Origin: Paramacrobiotus richtersi
Taxonomy: Eukaryota > Tardigrada > Eutardigrada > Parachela > Macrobiotidae
Reading direction: 5' to 3'
DNA length: 21,548 nucleotides
Assembly: GCA_034698045.1 (NCBI GenBank)
Contig: JAQGAU010001085.1
Coordinates: 1 to 21,548, forward strand
Shown here: piece by piece, positions 1 to 8,762 of the stretch
Position numbering within the stretch: position 1 is the stretch's first letter
Layout of the letters: every line of letters starts with the position of its first letter
Program-made: the position numbers and the translations under genes
The notes under the pieces: model-generated
What the model was told of the DNA's origin: nothing
Database searches by the model: none
What the model saw: the letters and a program-made list of their open reading frames with translations, nothing else

Positions 1-420
1 GATCACGCAGTGCAATGTCATGTCTAACCGCTAATGCATAATCTCTAACAGTCACTTGTTCATTCTGCAAAACCAGCGTGTATCTGTCATAATCGAAATT
101 TACCGCCCACCCACCCGGGTTTTTGTTTCTAAGAATTTAGGTGTATTGCAAAGGACAAAACAACTAAAACTGAGCGCTTCCGGTTTTTAAAATTGAAGAT
201 CTGGTTCATGATTACAAATCTCTACTAACCTGAACTGTCGGTAATGAACATGTTTTCTGATTAATTGGATGAAGACCACTTGACCTCGGAGTGATTTCTG
301 AAATGCAGTTGCGCTATCCGAAACGTCGGTCGGATTTTTCTGCAGACTGCAGTGCTCAGACTTTGCAATAAATAAGGCGCTAAAACGGTACTCGCTAAAT
401 TTTGTGAATGTCAAATAATT
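1..420 (-). CDS. Possible two-exon fragment of an unrecognised gene, running off the left edge
   Basis: I do not recognise the product. Exon 420-230 (63 codons plus two bases) follows a possible acceptor ending in CTCAG and ends at a GTTAGT donor. Intron 229-129 (101 bp) ends in TTCTTAG. Exon 128-1 then continues in the matching phase and is open to the window edge, giving about 106 residues without a stop. The second exon reads like a real protein, with stretches such as WAVNFDYDRYTLVLQNEQ and VTVRDYALAVRHDIALRD, well mixed in charge and aromatic residues. No start codon is visible; an in-frame stop lies upstream of the proposed acceptor. Open frames of this length occur by chance here, so the support is the phase match and the composition. 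The gene would continue to the left of the window. Confidence 0.35.
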
Positions 421-673
421 CTGAGATGTGCGTTCGTTAACGTTTACTCAGCTCTACAGGTGACCAGCGAGTGACCACTATCTCCAGCCGCTATGACAAA
501 GCGGCTATGTCCAGACCAGCCGCGATTCCCAGCCAGGCCATCCGTGGCCACTGAATAGTACCACCTGATTTGACGCTATAACATGGCCGTGGATGGCTGG
601 CCTGGTGAAGTGATTTTACTGGTAGTAATTGAATCTTCTGCCAAAACGAGCCTTGTTGAGCGCGTTTGGAAAG

Positions 674-675
674 TA
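674..675. repeat. Target-site duplication TA, left copy
   Basis: TA lies directly outside the left terminal repeat, and an identical TA lies outside the right one at 3252-3253. TA duplication is the rule for the Tc1/mariner/pogo superfamily. Confidence 0.85.
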
Positions 676-730
676 CGAGGACATCGCCCATATCTGCCCC
701 ATGCTCTTACAGCGGCCCATATTAGCCCCA
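676..730 (+). repeat. Left terminal inverted repeat of the pogo/Tigger-like transposon
   Basis: This 55-bp repeat begins CGAGGACATCGCCCATATCT and matches the reverse complement of 3197-3251 at 53 of 55 positions; the mismatches are at positions 31 and 49. Inside it the motif GCCCATATnnGCCCCAT occurs twice (686-702, and 715-731 running one base past the matched segment), 29 bp apart start to start. The duplicated motif is a likely pair of transposase binding sites. Confidence 0.93.
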
Positions 731-955
731 TCCCCAAGCAGCTGCAAGTGGCTGTGTATGCTCGTTACGCCACCGATCACAATTCACATTAAAATTTTAA
801 GCCGTTGCGGCGATGCGACTGAATTTTTATCATTTGTCTGTGTTCAGAAAACTGAACTGTTGCATTTAGTTCGATGTTTTTCTAACCCCAACTTGATTCT
901 GCCTTTGGATAGAATTTTCTCCGTTTCATTTGTTTATTTACGCAAAACGCGTAGT

Positions 956-2983
956 ATGGAATGCGCAGTGAAAGCCGTCCAAGGGGACGTTTTGAATTTG
1001 GCAGTTAATTCTGTTCGCGATGGGATTTTGTCAGAACGTTCTGCTGAAAAGGTCTATAAAATCAGTCGCAGAACGCTGCACCGCCGACTAATCGGTATTC
1101 GACCAAAAAAGGCAGGGGAATGGCGACGGAAGTTCACCGATGCTGAGGAAAACTTCATCGCAGACACCATGATAAAATGCCAGAAACTCGAAGCTCCTTG
1201 GAATAAACCATTTTTAAAGCGGATTATTCCTCGATTACTGCTAGCTAAAGGTAATTACAAGGTTTTCCGAGTAGGAAGAAAATCCAAAAAATACTTTTAT
1301 TGGTTAAACCAAATCCTAATGTTCTGTCTCCGTTAACTTCGGTTACTGGAAATGAGTGAAGGCGGTTGTTTTTTTAGTACTTCAGTCTTTTTCTGTAATT
1401 AATTCGTTAATTGTTTTTAGGAATGGATTTCAAGCAACTGCTGTTTACGGATCATTGGCATAAAAATTTTTTGAAAAGGCATCCGAGAGTTTCCCAGAGA
1501 ATCACACACAGCGTTAATCGGAAAAAGACCCGCGAATGGACTTCGGAAAATCGGGACGGTTGGATTGCCAAATTGAGCGAACTACATATTGCGGGTTACC
1601 TTGAGGACCCCCGTGGCATCTGGAATCTGGATGAATCGGCCTTCAAGGTGGCCGAGCGTGTGAGTGTGGTCTATGCGGAACGAGGAACCAAAGAGGTTTT
1701 GTCATATTATGATGGGACGGATCGTGAACTGGTTACGGTACTGGCTGGTGGAAACGCAGCAGGAGAAACCTTACGGCCGCTTATTCTGTATGACGGTAAA
1801 GTTCTGATGGCTTCGCGCTTAAACGGGACAGATGATCGGTGTTATGCTGGAGTTAATGCGTCCGGAATTATGGACCGTGTCACATTCGCCTATTATATTC
1901 GGCGAGAAGTTATTCCTGCCATGACTGCTTCAAAGGTAACACCATAAATGTTATTTAGAAATATAAATAGAAAAATATTTTTTGTTTTGCAATTTTTCAA
2001 AATTATTTCAAATTTTTAACTCACAAGTAACTTAATTTGTCAACTTTTAACTCAAGTCATACAAGTGTGCGTCAATTTACAGAATGTCATTTTCTTGGAT
2101 GGACATGATTCCCATATGTTGGATGACGATTTTATTGAGGAATGTTTGTTGTCTGATAAGGATATTACCGTCGTAATATTCCCTGCTGGACAAACGGATA
2201 AACTCCAGCCTATGGACGTAAAGGTGTTTGGACCGGTAAAAAAATACTGGCGTAACTTTCTCCGCTTGCTGCCACTTCTGCTCAGAGACGCTGTAAGACG
2301 TGTTTCTGTTTATTCAGAAATTTATTCTGATATTGAAATAAATAGATGTTCATATAACTACAATTTTTATAAGTATTTACTTGTAGGTTTCCAAACAAAA
2401 TTTTGCGTCTCACTTGATGGAGAAATGGGACGAGTTCAACATGGCGATGAATTTGCAGTCGGGTTTCGAAGCGGCAGGCATTTTCCCGTTTAATCCAGAG
2501 AATGTCTGCCAACGTGTTTTGGACATGAAACAAACCCCGGGAGAATCAACTGCCATAGTGACTGAAACGGCTCTCCCTCCAGCGGCTGTGTTATTTGCCA
2601 AAGAATTCGATCGTGTGAGAATAGTTATCCGAGAAAATCTTTCCGTGTCTAATGCGTGCGTCGAACACGCAGTGAAAATACTTGCCGCTGAGCTGGACGG
2701 TGATTTCAAGCCATCGATTGAGCCCCAGAATTTGGCGGAAGTTTTTCGAGCGGGCCTAATGGAAGCCCATCCAAAAAAGCAGCGAAAGGCCAAGGATACG
2801 CGTCTGCATATGGATAAGGGTGCGATATTGATGTCAGGCGAGATCCGAGAAGCACGTAGAAAATTGGACCAGGATCGTGCGCAAAAGAAATCCAACAGCA
2901 AGCGCAAGAAGCCTATGAAAGACCTAACGAACACTCCTGAAAAACAGATAAAGCCGCGAAAACAAGCGGTCAAGCGCAAATAG
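956..2983 (+). CDS. Transposase of the pogo/Tigger (DDE_1) family, four exons, 538 residues
   Basis: It would bind the terminal repeats and cut and paste the element in the nucleus. Exons are 956-1250, 1421-1935, 2083-2292 and 2387-2983; introns are 170, 147 and 94 bp, all GT-AG, in phases 1, 0 and 0. The joined frame has 538 residues and no internal stop. Residues about 5-47 form a psq-type helix-turn-helix (SAEKVYKISRRTLHRRLIG). Residues about 58-160 resemble the CENP-B/Tc5 DNA-binding region (WHKNFLKRHPRVSQR). The catalytic core has Asp169 in IWNLDES, Asp276 in FLDGHDSH and Asp315 in KLQPMD. The motif GFEAAGIFPFNP follows, as is usual in Tigger-like transposases. The C-terminus is strongly basic (SKRKKPMK), probably a nuclear import signal. 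I chose the ATG at 956 because it opens directly onto the helix-turn-helix; the frame extends further upstream without homology. Confidence 0.92.
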
Positions 2984-3161
2984 GTCAAACAGGCGCTAAC
3001 GGTCTTTGTTAATTGATGTTTCAGTGACAGTTTGCGCTATATGGTTTGCCAGTACTGTAATTATGACATGTGTTAAAAGCGGTAATTCCAGTGGTACAAA
3101 ACGGTGTATAGCCTATTTTGGTGTGATGTACAGGTAAGCAAATTAGTGGTAATGCACTGTA

Positions 3162-3167
3162 AATAAA
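3162..3167 (+). promoter_or_regulatory. Polyadenylation signal AATAAA of the transposase gene
   Basis: AATAAA lies 179 bases after the transposase stop codon and 30 bases before the right terminal repeat, so the element carries its own 3' end signal. No clear TATA box was found upstream of 956. Confidence 0.55.
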
Positions 3168-3196
3168 TATCTTCCATTGAAAAACTATCCGCCGAG

Positions 3197-3251
3197 TGGG
3201 GCGAATATGGGCCGCTGTAAAAGCATGGGGCAGATATGGGCGATGTCCTCG
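3197..3251 (-). repeat. Right terminal inverted repeat of the pogo/Tigger-like transposon
   Basis: This is the inverted partner of 676-730 (53 of 55 positions identical). It also carries both copies of the GCCCATATnnGCCCCAT sub-motif. The element ends at 3251, next to the TA duplication. Confidence 0.93.
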
Positions 3252-3253
3252 TA
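3252..3253. repeat. Target-site duplication TA, right copy
   Basis: It pairs with TA at 674-675 and marks the right boundary of the insertion. Confidence 0.85.
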
Positions 3254-3770
3254 CGGATAAACATGAAACTCACAACCAGATACCGTATGAGTTATGTGAA
3301 GTTCGTTTGTGCACAGCAAGAAATTTTCAAAGATACAGAACAGCCAGTTTCTGTGCTGTAGTTCTGCTAGTTGCGGTTTCCTTTAGTTTCCATCTTGCTT
3401 GAATCACCGCTCGTTTTCCAAACCAACGTTCGCAGTCAGAGCTTTATCAACAGTAACGAGGTGTGCAAACATCACATATCCCGACTCAATTCGACATGAA
3501 CTTTATTATATTAGCTAATAACCTGTAAACAAAGCTTGGTAAACACAACTAATGTGGTAAGTAGCAATTAGCATAATCGGTCCAATGTTTAAACATTTGC
3601 GATGGAAGCACAAATCTGATACTAATGACCCTTAACAGTTGGTCTTCGGCACTTATCCCAGACTTCAAACCGCGCATTACTTCGAGCGCCGCATGCAGTA
3701 GCTGCATTATAATGTTTTGTGACGTGGAGATGCACTCAGGGCGCCAGGCAGTGTAAAATCAACTGCTTAC

Positions 3771-4884
3771 TTAAGAAATTCGGTTTGCTGGAAATCAACG
3801 TATGCATCAAGAATGCTTTTGTCACAGAAAACGTTCGAAATTGCGCCGATTTCCGTATTTTCCTGCAGGTACTTCAACAGACCAGTCGGTGTAGCGAATT
3901 TCGTGCATGGAATGAAAATTGCCCTACATACAGTATAGATTTTTAATGCACATTCATCGTACATTTTGCTGCTGATAAAGTTTGGGGATGCGAAACATAC
4001 GTGTTGTTTGAAAGTTTGCAGAGTACAGTAATGTTCGATCCGCTAATGGCAAGCGGTTCTTGCATCGTTCCACGGATTAGATGCAAACTGACGAGTTTCA
4101 GACACGTAGACTCATATATCTGGCCTCCGCTACGCAACAGTTTCATACGTATTATTAATGCGGATCGAAAGCCGCGCATATGATTTTGTTCTACTTCTTA
4201 TGCATGTAATGGATAACAGCTCCACTCGTGACTGAATAGCAGGGTCATATGGTGGTACACTTCCTGGATATAACAAGCACGTACCTGGCTTTTTGGGCTT
4301 TCCTTTGTTTTCGGTTTTACTTCCGAGGAGGATTCTGCTGATAAAATATCCACATTTGCAACAGTATCGGAACAGGATGACATGTTGGACATTTCCGCTG
4401 GCTCGTCTGGTTTTTTACGTGATTTTGTGCTCGTACCTTTTGAGCTTAGCCATAATGCGCGATAACTATCACAGAGATGTAATTAATCAAAACGATCATT
4501 ACGTTATAAAAAGCACACCTTGAAGGTACTGAAACATGCAGAAAGCGTAACATATACGCAATGAGCAGTTCAGAAAATGTGGACGTCTGGTTTACAGCAT
4601 TTGGTCAGAATGACCATTACAAAACTGCAAAACCATCACCTCTGACCCGGGTCTAGTGCCGCCGTTGCGCTACATTCTTCCTTATCTGCATATGTGGAAG
4701 CAGAATACGGCAAAATACCGGTTAACCGAACACCTGACTGCCACGAAAATCGATGTCCTGCTTTAACGATCTGACTTATTATTCTCGAAACAAGGGAATG
4801 TTCGCATTCACGAATTGTTACTTTTTGACGTACTCTAACACACAGCACACAGCAAAGTTCGTTTTTCTTTATGACCACGTTCAT
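3771..4884 (-). CDS. Possible multi-exon gene of unknown function with a Ser/Lys/Glu-rich segment
   Basis: I do not recognise the product. Four exon-like blocks join in compatible phases: 4884-4640 (GTGATG donor, phase 2), 4444-4285 (53 codons; strong CAG/GTACGT donor, phase 0), 4231-4149 (acceptor CTATTCAG, GTATGA donor, phase 2) and 3971-3771 (acceptor TTATCAG, GTAAGC donor, phase 2). Introns are 195, 53 and 177 bp. The second block is charged and low in complexity (SKGTSTKSRKKPDEPAEMSN, SAESSSEVKPKTKESPKSQ), typical of a disordered linker. The last block contains TPTGLLKYLQENTEIGAIS. A further open stretch at about 3756-3542 (LLHAALEVMRGLKSGISAED) may continue the gene. The 5' end is undefined, since a stop precedes the ATG at 4884 and an acceptor could lie within that block. 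Each block alone is short enough to be chance. Confidence 0.33.
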
Positions 4885-5997
4885 GAGACAAGAACCTCAT
4901 CTTGAAATCGTCACCTGTTAGTTCTGCGTAAAGGTATTTATGCGTTTGTGATCCAACGCTACAAAGTGCAACCTCTCGCATTACTTCATATTTGTAAACA
5001 GCGCAGTTTACACCACATGCGTTTCACAGTTTCCTTATTGTGAGCAGTAGCAAAACAAGTGTATGATGGGCTAGTAGTTCTCCATTCTCCAGCAGCCCAT
5101 GGCTTGGTTTTTGATCGGCAAAAGCCCAAAAACATTGTTCACACGATAACATTTCCAAAAATCAAATGAAAAACGTATCCCAGTTAGCACGCCAATGACA
5201 AGCAGCTAAATGGCTTCGTACTGCCGAACATTACCTAGTACTACCGAGTACAGCCTGGTACTGCCGAGCATGTCTTAGTACTACCGAGTACGGCTTGGTA
5301 CTGCCGAGTATTGCCTGGTACTGCCGAGTATAGACTGGTACTGCCAAGTATGGTTTAGTACCGCAGAGTATATCTGGTACTGCACGGTAACGCTTTCGTT
5401 TGGTTAAATATGGAATGTCAGCTAATTCTGCAGTGTGGATTAACTGACTGCATCATGATCATGATAATTCTGTCTGGGAGTACGGAGACGATGTGAGATT
5501 GTTGCTGCGCGCGCACCGATTTCTGTGTTACTGCAGTACCGTATTGGCACTTCGTGGTATGTTTCGATTTGCTATCCGTACTCCTGCAGTACTGGCTTGT
5601 CCTTCCGAAGCATGCCTACAACGTTATACAAAGTGACCTTTGAAACTTTCTTTAGGTGAGCTGCACAGGGCAGTGCAATCCGGCAAGATCATAATATAGT
5701 AATAAACGCTAAGCATTGATTACATGCTCACGGTTTTTCATGATTCAGATGTGCTCGCTATTCTGGGATAACATATTCTGAGCGCCAATGCGTGTGTTCC
5801 GCTTCGCGGCCCCGACCGAATTTACCGGCCGTTGCATTTGATGTGTTAGTTGGAATTCCTCACAAAGTCACAATATCTTAGATCTAGGGAGCAAACGGTC
5901 GTTTTTATGCATCGACTCCGACTACCGGAGGCTAGTGCCGTAGCAAAGTTCAAGAAAGTCGAATGTGTTTGTTACACTAATATTGCTCGTATTTCAT
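4885..5997. other. AT-rich stretch with a minisatellite and no clear gene
   Basis: Apart from the tandem repeat at 5216-5394 I see no supported feature. On the minus strand a 44-codon open stretch (5207 down to about 5075) follows a TTTAG acceptor-like site, but its length is expected by chance. Two CTGCAGTAC motifs at about 5530 and 5590 recall the minisatellite core without forming a repeat array. Confidence 0.5.
5216..5394 (+). repeat. Minisatellite: nine tandem units of about 20 bp
   Basis: Units start at 5216, 5236, 5256, 5276, 5296, 5316, 5336, 5356 and 5375. The consensus is close to TGGTACTGCCGAGTATGGCC. Eight units are 20 bp and one (5356-5374) is 19 bp. Variation is mostly single-base: GCC/ACC at the centre and TAT/TAC near the end. 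The GTACT-n3-GAGTAC core of several units is nearly palindromic. The units differ by several substitutions, so this is not a fresh expansion. Confidence 0.9.
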
Positions 5998-6500
5998 TTA
6001 GTTTGCAGAGCCTCTACAATCTTTAGTTTTCACGTCCGAAATCTGAGTCGTAAAACAAAGTAGGATCTGTTTAATTTTAAATAAATTGAAGCGTGAGCTG
6101 TGCACCTGGAATAGAAAGGGCACACGCCATACCATCGAGTGATCAAACGAAATTAGCAATAGGCATATACAACAGAATGCACAACATAATGTACACCAAT
6201 ATTTTGCATCATTCCGAAGCCATATAGTGCGTGCATGATACAAGGTCAAATCAGCCTTGATTCTGCTGAGCTTGTAGCGTCGTAAAGGAAAAATCAAATC
6301 GGAAAAGCCGAAGAACTGCTGACCACTTGGCATATATATGTTATACGCGCTTCCATGGAATCCAGCCGTACCGTAATCGTAAGAAATTTAATACGGATTT
6401 CCACCTCTAATACGGAGAGACGGTCCATGTTGTGCCACAAGATAAAGGATGTCACAATGATGCAGGTACACAGCAAAATCATAATAAGATTAGTGCGCAT
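5998..6500 (-). CDS. Possible small membrane protein region (two overlapping frames, perhaps spliced)
   Basis: I do not recognise it. An ATG at 6500 opens 68 codons to 6294. Residues about 4-22 (NLIMILLCTCIIVTSFILW) would be a signal anchor, followed by HNMDRLSVLEVEIRIK, a possible coiled segment. A second open stretch of 111 codons runs 6333-5998 in another frame (YKLSRIKADLTLYHARTIWL, then a Cys-rich hydrophobic segment). Possible GT donors at 6412 (GAG/GTGGAA) and near 6350, with a GGTCAG acceptor near 6320, could join the two. The start lies only 43 bases after the stop of the upstream candidate ending at 6544, so it could instead be part of that gene's 3' end. The T-rich strand favours chance hydrophobic frames. 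Confidence 0.25.
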
Positions 6501-6543
6501 TGTCCGATGGTGTCGAAATTACACCAGCATGATACGGGCAACA

Positions 6544-7360
6544 TCATTCGTAGGCTGTATCGTGCGGGGATTCCTGGTTCGCCACAGGGGAGAATATTGG
6601 ACAACCTAGAGAAAATGAGCAGCAAACATGATAATGCGAAACATAACAAAATATCTTACTTTAGCAGTTACGGCCGCTTTCTTCTTCCGAAATGAAGTTG
6701 CATCCCCATTTTTGTTCTCATCGGCCGGGCGACCCGGGCAGTAACGCCGAACTATTGAAACAAAATTGATGATGTACAAAATTCATGATAAAATGGAGAA
6801 CGTGTCCATGATCTCATGCAACACGTACTCGGCCAGATCAATGCAGCCATGCAGATGCAGCACGCAACGACTCCGGCAATTGTTATCAGGCACAGCTGAG
6901 CAGTTGTATACGATTGCGGCTCATCCTGCGCCCGAGAAATGGGCCTGTCGATGCATACAGTCACGCTTTCGATAAATTCTTCTAACGCCTGACTTGCATT
7001 GGTAAAAACTGTTTGATTAACAGTTGGTGTGCCGGCAACGCACAGGCGCTCATATCGTACCGCCATAAGAAGATGTACGCTGCGGCTCCGCTGACAAAAG
7101 GTCACCAGAAAGGATGACTGGAAATTATTTGCTTCGTACGAAGCGAGACGCTGCGTACACAACCCGCAACTCCACTTACTGAACAGCTCCACTCGCTCCC
7201 AAAAAATGTTAACGCAATATCTGACCAGACCAGGGATATTTGGCCTGGGCAGCGGTTGACCTTTTAAGCGGGAGTTATACTGCGACTGGCAAGATTTAAC
7301 TAATCTATCCGCCTTCCTACTAGTCACCATAAGTGCGAACTTATATAGACCTATTTTCAT
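6544..7360 (-). CDS. Probable single-pass membrane protein, 3' exons, family not recognised
   Basis: A 202-codon open frame (7360-6752) is too long to be expected by chance in DNA of this composition. It contains two glycosylation motifs (VNQTVFTNASQALEEFIES), then one hydrophobic segment (AQLCLITIAGVVACCICMAA). After the membrane segment a CGA/GTACGT donor (intron 6828-6606, 223 bp, acceptor TTTCTCTAG) joins in phase to a short last exon 6605-6544 encoding a polar tail ending PVANQESPHDTAYE. This gives a type I layout: extracellular part, membrane segment, short cytoplasmic tail. The 5' end is uncertain. The frame may start at the ATG at 7360, or the real exon may begin at 7090 after a TTTTGTCAG acceptor and be preceded by exon 7463-7404, which has matching phase and a very strong polypyrimidine acceptor. 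No known domain is evident. Confidence 0.45.
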
Positions 7361-7403
7361 GATCGGGGTAATGATATTAAGTAGGAAATAGAGAGTATTT
7401 CAC

Positions 7404-7600
7404 TTGAAGCAACCGAAAGAGCTCAGCGGCGCGCCACCAGATGAACCTTGGGCGCGCCGTGCCCTAATGGGGTAGGTGAAAAAAAAAATCGATATGGCCA
7501 AGTAATAATGGAATCTGCCTGGGCCCGCCATCGCCGTAATGTAAGGTAAGAAAAAACTTAATTGGCAGCTGCGACGTCCCGGGGCTGGCCGTGAGTACAC
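7404..7600. other. GC-rich patch with splice-like signals on both strands
   Basis: This stretch is clearly richer in GC than its surroundings. On the minus strand a T10 tract and CACCTACCCCATTAG form a textbook acceptor before 7463; the 20 codons to 7404 end at CAA/GTGAAA in phase 0, which fits an exon start at 7090. On the plus strand the same bases read KQPKELSGAPPDEPWARRAL before a GTAGGT donor, and a GTAAGA and a GTGAGT follow at about 7556 and 7591. It contains CGGCGCGCC (7427-7435) and its inverse (7451-7459). It probably holds coding exons, but the strand is undecided. Confidence 0.3.
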
Positions 7601-8347
7601 CCTGTCAGTTTATATTGAAATGTGGTATTGCTGATTCTCTGCACGTTTGTTTGCTGACTCTGTATTGCCACTGAGGATGTTGTGGCACTTCAGGCAAAGT
7701 AATCTGTCAAATCTTTATCCACTGGCAGTGGATAAATTCAGTTGGTCACGATAAGGGCCAAGGAAGGCATTGAATTACGTAAATTACGTGAAGTAATCAG
7801 CTGTAAATGTAGCTAGTTACATCAGCTGCTTTAAACTCCTGCACTGCCATGTTATGGGTCAGGAAAAAATGAAGTTGACGCTGACGTAAATAACCATGAC
7901 TTCACCTTATTGCATTGATACCGATAACGTTAGGTATTAACGACCTTGTTTATAGTCTTCATTTATCTTATTTCATTTGAGTAGTTACATTTCACTAATG
8001 TTAGCATTTCCATTTCATAAACAATTTGAGCGTTAGAAAATGTTAATGTACAGTACATTGTATGTAATACGTTTATGTAGTTCAATGTGATATAATTATA
8101 CTCAAATAAAATTCCGCTGTGAACATAGCAGCGCTTCAAACATAACTTCTCAAATTAGAGTCCATTAAGCCGGAGTGTCGAGCAAACAGCTTCGGCTAGT
8201 TTTCGCGTTTATAATAATAATATTATAATAATGTTCTTACAACTTGTTACTTGTTAGTAACGTGGGATGGCTACTGTCAGTTAAAGTTTTTGCGTTGTTT
8301 GCTCATTGTTCGTACATTACTGTATTCCCGAAATTGACTGATCTTAC
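7601..8347. other. AT-rich intergenic stretch, no gene seen
   Basis: I see no supported coding frame. It holds the perfect palindrome at 7714-7736, repeated TTACGT words at about 7775-7795, and a short run of ATAATAATATTATAATAAT at about 8212-8231. Confidence 0.5.
7714..7736. repeat. Perfect palindrome, 11-bp arms and a one-base centre
   Basis: TTTATCCACTG, then G, then CAGTGGATAAA. The arms match at all 11 positions and the symmetry stops sharply outside. It could be a protein-binding site, a cruciform or the scar of an inverted insertion; nothing nearby decides. Confidence 0.8.
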
Positions 8348-8671
8348 ATGCCGAGTCGTCCAAGCATTTCGCGCACAACAATGTCCACTTACAGCAAGGT
8401 ACACGTATCCATCCGGACCGGCTCACAAACCCGCTCTCATCGATATCTCTTCAATCGAAGCATAGCTGCAGATGGTTATTTCTCAGTAAAACGTGTTCAC
8501 GTCCTTCGGGATGTCATCAATGCGCTGCAACATTTCTGTGCCATGCAGCCCTTCTACCGAGGTACTGATGGAAATCGTCTAGTACTCGGTACGGAAGCAA
8601 GTAATCGATGGCAGTCTTTTATGATGATGGAGCGGACGGATACCTCGAGAAATGTTGTGGATGGCGCCTAG
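8348..8671 (+). CDS. Weak candidate open frame, 107 codons
   Basis: The frame runs from an ATG at 8348 to TAG at 8669-8671. An acceptor-like site (CCACTTACAG) at about 8394 would leave an exon with FSVKRVHVLRDVINALQHFC and GTDGNRLVLGTEASNRW, which reads like protein. I recognise no domain. A frame of this length is expected about once or more by chance in this window, so it is listed as a possibility only. A GTACTCGGTAC word at 8581-8592 echoes the minisatellite core. Confidence 0.2.
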   Translation: MPSRPSISRTTMSTYSKVHVSIRTGSQTRSHRYLFNRSIAADGYFSVKRVHVLRDVINALQHFCAMQPFYRGTDGNRLVLGTEASNRWQSFMMMERTDTSRNVVDGA

Positions 8672-8762
8672 TGAAAAACATTGCTTCGTTAAGCAGTAAA
8701 CTGTTCGTAATATTTTTACGTTTCGATTTCCATAACACGTGATAACAATATAGTAATACGTT

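Larger units (their letters stand above)
676..3251 (+). mobile_element. Complete pogo/Tigger-like DNA transposon, apparently autonomous
   Basis: The element is 2576 bp long, excluding the TA duplication. It has 55-bp terminal inverted repeats, one transposase gene on the plus strand (956-2983, four exons) and a polyadenylation signal just before the right repeat. Three things point to a young copy: the two ends differ at only two positions, the TA duplication is exact, and the coding exons join with no stop or frameshift at consensus GT-AG sites. The transposase has a psq-type helix-turn-helix, a CENP-B/Tc5-type DNA-binding region and a DDE_1 catalytic core with three Asp residues, as in the pogo/Tigger/Jerky group of the Tc1/mariner superfamily. 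No passenger gene is visible. Whether it is active cannot be read from one copy. Confidence 0.93.
583..3361 (+). pseudogene. Short reading frame apparently split by the transposon insertion
   Basis: An ATG at 583 opens a frame of 31 codons that reaches the TA at 674-675, where the transposon starts. If the element and one TA copy are removed, the frame continues from 3254 without a stop to TAG at 3359-3361, giving 66 codons in total. The left part reads MAVDGWPGEVILLVVIESSA and the right part contains YVKFVCAQQEIFKDTEQPVS. An in-frame TGA lies just upstream of 583, so this is either a small gene or an exon. I do not recognise the product. The opposite strand is also open across the joined site for a similar length, which weakens the claim. 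In the present state the frame would run into the left terminal repeat. Confidence 0.3.

Noticed and set aside
2410..2988. Minus-strand frame of 192 codons
   Set aside because: It lies antisense to the last exon of the transposase, which has clear family motifs on the plus strand.
5216..5394. Possible CRISPR array
   Set aside because: The units are contiguous 20-bp tandem repeats without spacers, and the genome is eukaryotic.
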